Shown one piece after another: positions 59,062 to 64,000 of a stretch of 64,000 nucleotides of DNA. A program made the translations under genes and the position numbers. Source of the DNA: DASRZM01 sp035686365 (GTDB lineage Bacteria; Pseudomonadota; Gammaproteobacteria; Xanthomonadales; Xanthomonadaceae); contig DASRZM010000049.1 of the NCBI GenBank assembly GCA_035686365.1, positions 1 through 64,000 on the forward strand. The letters run 5' to 3'. A model generated the notes under the pieces. It was not told the DNA's origin, made no database searches, and saw only the letters and a list, made by a program, of their open reading frames with translations. Each line of letters opens with the position of its first letter. Within the stretch, counting starts at the first letter, position 1.

Positions 59062-59657
59062 TGGCCAGAATCAACCTGCTTCCGTGGCGCGCCGAACGGC
59101 GCAGGCAGCGCCAGAACGAGTTCTACGGGCTGCTCGGGGCCGCCGCCGTGCTGGGACTGGTGCTCGCCTTCGGCCTGTTCTGGTACTACGGCGAACAGAT
59201 CAAGGGCCAGTCCGGCCGCAACGCCTACCTGCAGGAACAGATCGACGACCTGGACGAGGCCATCACCGCGATCCAGGAACTGGAGGCGACCAAGTCGCAG
59301 CTGCTGGCCCGGAAGCAGGTCATCGAGCAGCTCCAGGCCAACCGCTCGCAGATGGTCCACCTGTTCGACGAACTGGTGCGGACCATCCCCGAGGGTGTGC
59401 GGCTGAGCTCGATCAAGCAGGCGGGCGATCAGCTCACGCTCGAGGGCACCGCACAGTCCAATGCCCGGGTCAGCTCCTACATGCGCAACCTGGGGGTCTC
59501 CGGCTGGATGAAGAATCCCGACCTCAACATCATCGAAGCCAAGGGCGAGGACAAGGGCATGCCCTACCAGTTCACGCTGCGCGTGACGCTGACCAAGCCC
59601 GGCGCCAAAGAGGACGAGGTGATGTTCGAGGACGAGTCCCAGGCGGGAGGTGCGTGA
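59061..59657 (+). CDS. pilN: Type IV pilus alignment protein PilN
   Basis: 198 residues. The PilM-binding motif ARINLLPWRAERRR is at the extreme N-terminus, then one membrane helix (about 24-42), a coiled coil (YLQEQIDDLDEAITAIQELE) and a ferredoxin-like C-terminal domain. Start and pilM stop share a base (TGATG). Confidence 0.97.
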   Translation: MARINLLPWRAERRRQRQNEFYGLLGAAAVLGLVLAFGLFWYYGEQIKGQSGRNAYLQEQIDDLDEAITAIQELEATKSQLLARKQVIEQLQANRSQMVHLFDELVRTIPEGVRLSSIKQAGDQLTLEGTAQSNARVSSYMRNLGVSGWMKNPDLNIIEAKGEDKGMPYQFTLRVTLTKPGAKEDEVMFEDESQAGGA

Positions 59658-60310
59658 TGGCCGGCATGGACGTGCGCAACATCGACTTCAACAATGCCGG
59701 CGCCTGGCCGACTCCGCTCAAGATGATCGCCGCGGCCATCGTGGCGATCCTGATCGTTGCCGGCGGATGGTGGTTCTTCGTCCGCGACCAGCAGGCGGAG
59801 CTCGAGACGCTGGAGCGCCGGGAGGGCGAGCTCAAGGCCGAATTCGAGACCAAGCAGGCCAAGGCCGTGAATCTCGAACCCCTGAAGGACCAGCTGGCAC
59901 GCATGCGGGTCATGCTCGACCAGATGCTGCGCCAGTTGCCCAGCAAGACCGAAATGCCCGACCTGATCGTGGACATCTCGCAGACGGCACTGGCCTCTGG
60001 CATCCAGAACGAGCTGTTCCAGCCGCAGCCGGAAATCACCAAGGACTTCTATGCCGAGAAACCCATCGCCCTGCGCATGGTCGGCAGCTACCACCAGTTC
60101 GGCAATTTCGTCAGCGGCGTCGCCTCGCTTCCGCGCGTGGTCATCATGACCATGCACGACATCTCGCTGAAGCCACGCGATCCGCGCCAGGGCCCGGTCG
60201 GCAGCGGACCGCTCGTTCTCGAGGGGACCGTCAAGACCTACCGCTACCTCGACGAAGAAGAAGCCGCCGCCGCCAGTGAGCAGGCGGGCAGCGCCGGAGG
60301 AGCCAAGTGA
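59657..60310 (+). CDS. pilO: Type IV pilus alignment protein PilO
   Basis: 217 residues. Short cytoplasmic N-terminus (VRNIDFNNAGAWPTPLK), membrane helix (about 23-42), coiled coil (AELETLERREGELKAEFETK), and periplasmic domain with LRMVGSYHQFGNFVSGVASL. Pairs with PilN. Start overlaps the pilN stop by one base. Confidence 0.97.
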   Translation: MAGMDVRNIDFNNAGAWPTPLKMIAAAIVAILIVAGGWWFFVRDQQAELETLERREGELKAEFETKQAKAVNLEPLKDQLARMRVMLDQMLRQLPSKTEMPDLIVDISQTALASGIQNELFQPQPEITKDFYAEKPIALRMVGSYHQFGNFVSGVASLPRVVIMTMHDISLKPRDPRQGPVGSGPLVLEGTVKTYRYLDEEEAAAASEQAGSAGGAK

Positions 60311-60855
60311 TGATGCGATCGGGGGAAAGCTCCGGACCCCGCGCCGCCGCGCGAGCCGCGCTGCTCGCCTTGTGCTGCGCGGCCCTGCTGGTCGGCTGCG
60401 GTCGTGGCAAGTCGGACCTGGAGGCTTACGTGGCCGAAGTCCAGGCGCGCCCCGGGCCGCCGCTGGAACCGCTGCCGGTGATGCAGCAGTTCGAAACCTT
60501 CGAATACGCCGCCGAAGGCATGCGCGATCCTTTCAGCGCGCCAATCGACGACGCCGCCTCGGCCGGCGGTGCCGGACCCAGCCCGATCCCCGAGCGCCGC
60601 AAGGAAGTGCTCGAGGCCTACCCGCTGGACAGCCTGGACATGGTCGGCACGCTCGGCGAGCCACCGAACCTGGTGGGCCTGGTGATGGATCCCGATCGTG
60701 TCGTGCATCGCGTGCGGATCGGCAACTACATGGGTCAAAGCGACGGTCGCATCACGGTGATCGAGCAAGACCGTATCGAACTTGAGGAACTGGTGTCGGA
60801 CGGTGCCGGCGGTTGGCTGCAGCGCGACGCCACGGTGGCCCTGGACGACCAATAG
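60310..60855 (+). CDS. pilP: Type IV pilus lipoprotein PilP
   Basis: 181 residues from the ATG at 60310 (a GTG at 60307 is an alternative). Lipoprotein signal with lipobox LVGC near residue 30, proline-rich flexible linker, then the beta-sandwich domain with EAYPLDSLDMVGTL and VHRVRIGNYMGQSDGRIT. Links the PilNO complex to the PilQ secretin. Confidence 0.96.
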   Translation: MMRSGESSGPRAAARAALLALCCAALLVGCGRGKSDLEAYVAEVQARPGPPLEPLPVMQQFETFEYAAEGMRDPFSAPIDDAASAGGAGPSPIPERRKEVLEAYPLDSLDMVGTLGEPPNLVGLVMDPDRVVHRVRIGNYMGQSDGRITVIEQDRIELEELVSDGAGGWLQRDATVALDDQ

Positions 60856-60873
60856 GCATTGGGGGATAGCACG

Positions 60874-63084
60874 ATGACCGCGATCGACACGTATTTCCGG
60901 GGAATCGGGCACAGCCTGGTCCGACGCACGTCGGGCTGGCTGCTCCTCCCACTGCTGGCCGTGAGCGCGACCTGCGCGGCTGAAAATGTCCTGAACGAGG
61001 TGGGCTTCAGTGCCGCCGGTGGCGGCCAGGTCGACGTCGTTCTGGAACTGGCCGGTCCGGCCAGCGACGCCCAGGTATTCACCACCGAACAGCCGCCGCG
61101 CATCGCCATCGACCTGCCCGACACCCGCTCGGCGGTCGAGAAGCGCCGCATCCCGGTGGGCACCGGGGCGACCAGCTCGATCTCGGTGGTCGAGGCCGCC
61201 GGTCGCACCCGCGTGGTGGTGGATCTGTTCCGCAACGCCTCCTACGACACGCGCGTGGAAGGCAACCGTTTCATCGTTTCCATCGCCGGCGGCTCGGGCG
61301 CCGGTTCGGCCGCCAGCGGCAGCACGGGGGCCTCGCCGGATCCGTCCAAGCGCGTGCCCGCGTCGCTGGAGGTCACCAACATCGACTTCCGCCGGTCCCC
61401 GGACGGCGCCGGCCGGGTGATCCTGAACTTCAGCGGCGATGGCGCCGCGGCCGACCTGCGCACCGAGGGCAACCAGGTCGTGGTGGAACTGACCAACGTG
61501 GCGCTGCCGTCGAATCTGGCGCAGCGGCTGGACGTCACCGACTTCGCCACCCCGGTGGATTCGATCGAGGCGCGCTCTTGGCGCGGCGGCACCCAGGTAC
61601 GGATCGATGCAGACGCCAACTCCGAGCCGCTGGCCTACCAGACCGGCCAGGAGTACGTGGTCGAGATCGTGCCCAGGGCAATGGCCGAGTCCGCGGATGC
61701 CACCATCATCGGCGTCGGACAGGATGCCCCGGTGGTCTATGCGGGCCAGCCGGTGACCTTCAACTTCCAGGACATCCCGGTCCGCACCGTGCTGCAGCTG
61801 ATTGCCGAGGAGTCGGGGCTGAACGTGGTGGTCGCCGACTCGGTGCAGGGCAACATCACGCTGCGTCTGGTCAATGTGCCCTGGGACCAGGCGCTGGACA
61901 TCATCCTGCGCGCCAAGCAGCTGGACAAGCGCCGCGAGGGCGGCGTGATCTGGGTGGCGCCGCAGTCCGAGATCGCCTCCTTCGAGCAGGCCAAGGCCGA
62001 CGCCCGCATTGCGCTGGAGCAGCGCTCGCCGACCGTGACCGAGTACATCCCGATCAACTACGCCAGCGCCGAGGACATCGCGGCGCTGCTGACCGAACAG
62101 GCCGAAGTCGGTGACGTAGGCGGCGGCGGTGCCGGTGGCGGCAGCCAGCAGGTCAGCCGCGGCTTCCTGTCGGCGCGTGGCAGCGTCACCTTCGACAAGC
62201 GCACCAACACGCTGCTGGTCAACGACATCCCCGAGAAGATCGTGGAGATCCGCGCGCTGGTGCAGCTGCTCGACCGCCCGGTCGACCAGGTGCTGATCGA
62301 GTCGCGCATCGTGATTGCCACCGAGGACTTCTCGCGCGAGATCGGCGCGCGCTTCGGCATCAGCGGTTTCGGCACGCCGGACGACAACCTGGTGGTCACC
62401 AGCGGCAGCCTGGAGAGCACGACCAACTTCACCAACGACCTGGCCAACAACGTCGTGCCGCCGTCGTTCCTGTTCCCGGACGGGCTCAATGTCAACATGC
62501 CGGCCCAGGCCCCCAATGCGGCCAGCGCCGCGCTGTCGATCCTGACCGGCGACTTCATGATCGACCTGGAACTCTCCGCGCTGGAGGCCGAAGGCCGCGG
62601 CGAGACCGTCGCCAATCCGCGCGTGATCACCTCCAACCAGCAGGAGGCGGTGATCAAGCAGGGCGACGAGGTCGGCTACGTCACGCTGCAGCAGGGCGCC
62701 GGCGCGACCGGCAACTTCACGGTCGAGTTCAAGGAAGTGGTGCTCGAGCTCAGGGTCACGCCGACCATCACCCAGGACGACCGCGTGTTCCTGAAGATGA
62801 ACGTCAAGAAGGACGAGGTGGAGGGCTTCATAACCACGCCGCTGTTCAGCGTGCCGCAGATCTCCAAGCGCGAGATCAACACCTCGGTCCTGGTCGAGGA
62901 CGGGCAGACGGTGGTGCTGGGCGGCGTCTACGAGTTCCGCTCCACCGAAGACCTGGCCAAGGTACCGTTCCTGGGCGACATCCCGGGCTTGGGCGCACTG
63001 TTCCGCAACAAGCTCAAGGACCAGCAGAAGGCCGAGTTGCTGATCTTCGTCACCCCGCGCATCCTCAAGTTCGCGGCACGCTGA
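60874..63084 (+). CDS. pilQ: Type IV pilus secretin PilQ
   Basis: 736 residues from the ATG at 60874, with GGGGGA upstream (TTG at 60859 is an alternative). Signal peptide (about 20-36), two AMIN domains (about 40-145 and 165-280) that bind peptidoglycan, an STN/N0 domain (VTFNFQDIPVRTVLQLIAEE), N1 domain and secretin core (VDQVLIESRIVIATEDFSRE; VPFLGDIPGLGALFRNKLKD). A Gly/Ser-rich break (GGGGAGGGSQQ) lies in the N1 region. Outer-membrane channel for the pilus. Confidence 0.97.
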   Translation: MTAIDTYFRGIGHSLVRRTSGWLLLPLLAVSATCAAENVLNEVGFSAAGGGQVDVVLELAGPASDAQVFTTEQPPRIAIDLPDTRSAVEKRRIPVGTGATSSISVVEAAGRTRVVVDLFRNASYDTRVEGNRFIVSIAGGSGAGSAASGSTGASPDPSKRVPASLEVTNIDFRRSPDGAGRVILNFSGDGAAADLRTEGNQVVVELTNVALPSNLAQRLDVTDFATPVDSIEARSWRGGTQVRIDADANSEPLAYQTGQEYVVEIVPRAMAESADATIIGVGQDAPVVYAGQPVTFNFQDIPVRTVLQLIAEESGLNVVVADSVQGNITLRLVNVPWDQALDIILRAKQLDKRREGGVIWVAPQSEIASFEQAKADARIALEQRSPTVTEYIPINYASAEDIAALLTEQAEVGDVGGGGAGGGSQQVSRGFLSARGSVTFDKRTNTLLVNDIPEKIVEIRALVQLLDRPVDQVLIESRIVIATEDFSREIGARFGISGFGTPDDNLVVTSGSLESTTNFTNDLANNVVPPSFLFPDGLNVNMPAQAPNAASAALSILTGDFMIDLELSALEAEGRGETVANPRVITSNQQEAVIKQGDEVGYVTLQQGAGATGNFTVEFKEVVLELRVTPTITQDDRVFLKMNVKKDEVEGFITTPLFSVPQISKREINTSVLVEDGQTVVLGGVYEFRSTEDLAKVPFLGDIPGLGALFRNKLKDQQKAELLIFVTPRILKFAAR

Positions 63085-63160
63085 CGGAGCCGGGCCAGGG
63101 TACCGCGCGGGGCTGCCGGTCGGCGGCCCCGCGACGTTTGCGACCGGCCCAGGAGCACCG

Positions 63161-64000
63161 GTGGCTGCAGCCCGCATCCAGCTAGAACCCGGACAGGTGC
63201 TCTTCCGCGAGGGCGACCCGCCCGGTTCGGCGTTCCTGATCGAGCACGGCCGGCTCGAGATCACCACCACGCGTCAGGGCGATTCGATCGTCCTGGGGCG
63301 GCTGGGCGCCGGCGACCTGCTCGGCGAGATGGCCGTGATCGACGATGCGCCGCGCACCGCGACGGTCACGGCACTGGAAGCCAGCAGCCTGCTGGTCATC
63401 GATCGCGGCCAGATCGCCGACCGCCTCGCCAACGCCGACCCGATCATCCGGGGCCTGCTGGAAAGCCAGCTCACGCGCTACCGGGGCGGCCTCAAGGCGC
63501 TCACCGGCGCTGAATCCGGGATCCAGGGCCGGGCGCCGGGACCGCGCAGCCGCCGTGCGGCGCTGGCCGGCGTCAGCAAGATGCGCCTGGACGCGCAGCT
63601 GCGCGAGGCGCTGGACAGCGAGCAGCTCGAGGTGCGTTACCAGCCGGTCCTGTCGGTGCACAGCGGTACGGTGGCGGGATTCGAGGCGCTGATCCGCTGG
63701 ACCCACCCCGAGCGCGGGCCGATCTCGCCTGCGGAGTTCATCGCACTGGCCGAGGAAACCTCGCTGATCGTACCGGTCGGGGAATACGTGATCGACGCGG
63801 CCTGCCGGGCGCTGGTCGCGTTCCGCGGCAAGGCCGGCCAGCAGCTGCCTTTCATCGCCATCAACGTCTCGCCGCGCCAGCTCGGCGCCGAGGGGCTGAT
63901 CGAGCGCATCGTGGAGCGCTTCCGCGCACTGTCGCTGCCGCCGGGCGCGATCAAGGTGGAGATCACCGAGAGCCAGGCCCTCAGCGGCCCGGACGCCGAA
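63161..64000 (+). CDS. cNMP-binding plus EAL-domain protein (partial, runs off window)
   Basis: First 280 residues of a protein starting at the GTG at 63161 (AGGAG five bases upstream); no stop before the window end. Residues about 5-110 are a cyclic-nucleotide-binding fold (VLFREGDPPGSAFLIEHGRL, GDLLGEMAVIDDAPRTATVT). After a linker rich in Gly/Arg, an EAL phosphodiesterase domain begins about residue 145, with Glu-Ala-Leu at 175-177 (FEALIRWTHP), PAEFIALAEETSLIVPVGEY, INVSPRQL and EITESQAL. Motifs so far are intact. It starts 76 bp after pilQ. A c-di-GMP phosphodiesterase gated by a nucleotide is the natural reading. Confidence 0.88.
   Translation, partial: MAAARIQLEPGQVLFREGDPPGSAFLIEHGRLEITTTRQGDSIVLGRLGAGDLLGEMAVIDDAPRTATVTALEASSLLVIDRGQIADRLANADPIIRGLLESQLTRYRGGLKALTGAESGIQGRAPGPRSRRAALAGVSKMRLDAQLREALDSEQLEVRYQPVLSVHSGTVAGFEALIRWTHPERGPISPAEFIALAEETSLIVPVGEYVIDAACRALVAFRGKAGQQLPFIAINVSPRQLGAEGLIERIVERFRALSLPPGAIKVEITESQALSGPDAE

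Overview
The window is a chromosomal segment of a very GC-rich Gram-negative bacterium, most probably a gammaproteobacterium of the Xanthomonadales/Lysobacterales. Two things point there. The gene order trpE-trpG-trpD-trpC, then clp divergent from speD, coq7, an Fe-S protein and rplM-rpsI is what I recall from Xanthomonadaceae. The intergenic spaces also carry several families of short hairpin repeats of the kind common in that order. Other blocks are general gammaproteobacterial synteny: zapA-6S RNA-fau with ygfB-pepP, rph-rdgB-hemW, gmk-rpoZ-spoT-recG, and mrcA divergent from pilMNOPQ. No phage, plasmid, insertion sequence with transposase or CRISPR array is visible.

Layout. 1-2952: Mpo1-like protein, purC, a 114-bp tandem repeat, a short DnaJ-domain protein and rpe. 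3057-8859: a self-contained proteobacterial dedicated sortase module. It has a class GN-type sortase, an unrecognised small ORF and a VIT/vWA target protein on the minus strand, divergent from a dedicated response regulator and histidine kinase. 9017-13512: trpE, trpG, trpD, an ABM-family protein and trpC. 13609-20830: acetyltransferase, Clp, SpeD, Coq7, Fe-S protein, rplM-rpsI, tRNA-Gln, a double-cNMP/rhodanese protein and an unknown small protein. 20851-32304: rpiA, EVE protein, fau, 6S RNA, zapA, a ZapB-like protein, a giant propeller/PAS/GGDEF/EAL sensor, ygfB, pepP and pepQ. 32397-39014: a CHASE/PAS/GGDEF/EAL protein and a tightly overlapping DUF1631-PilZ-ApbE operon. 39109-41592: a BtuB-like receptor with a cobalamin riboswitch and a MITE-like palindromic element in its leader, then a CPXCG protein. 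41655-54573: hemW, rdgB, rph, yicC, gmk, rpoZ, spoT, ridA, recG, a nucleoside hydrolase, rpmE2 and gltA. 54596-64000: an unknown protein, mrcA, pilMNOPQ and the start of a cNMP/EAL protein that runs off the window.

How the genes work together. Apart from housekeeping, the strongest theme is second-messenger control. Two GGDEF/EAL proteins, one cNMP/EAL protein, a PilZ protein and Clp (a c-di-GMP-responsive regulator in Xanthomonas) lie in the same 64 kb as the type IV pilus assembly operon. The most distinctive accessory unit is the sortase module with its own two-component system, lying between rpe and trpE. The intergenic DNA is unusually structured: 302-bp repeat mosaics, a 114-bp tandem array, 9-mer and 7-mer arrays between trpE and trpG, and 150-160 bp palindromic elements.
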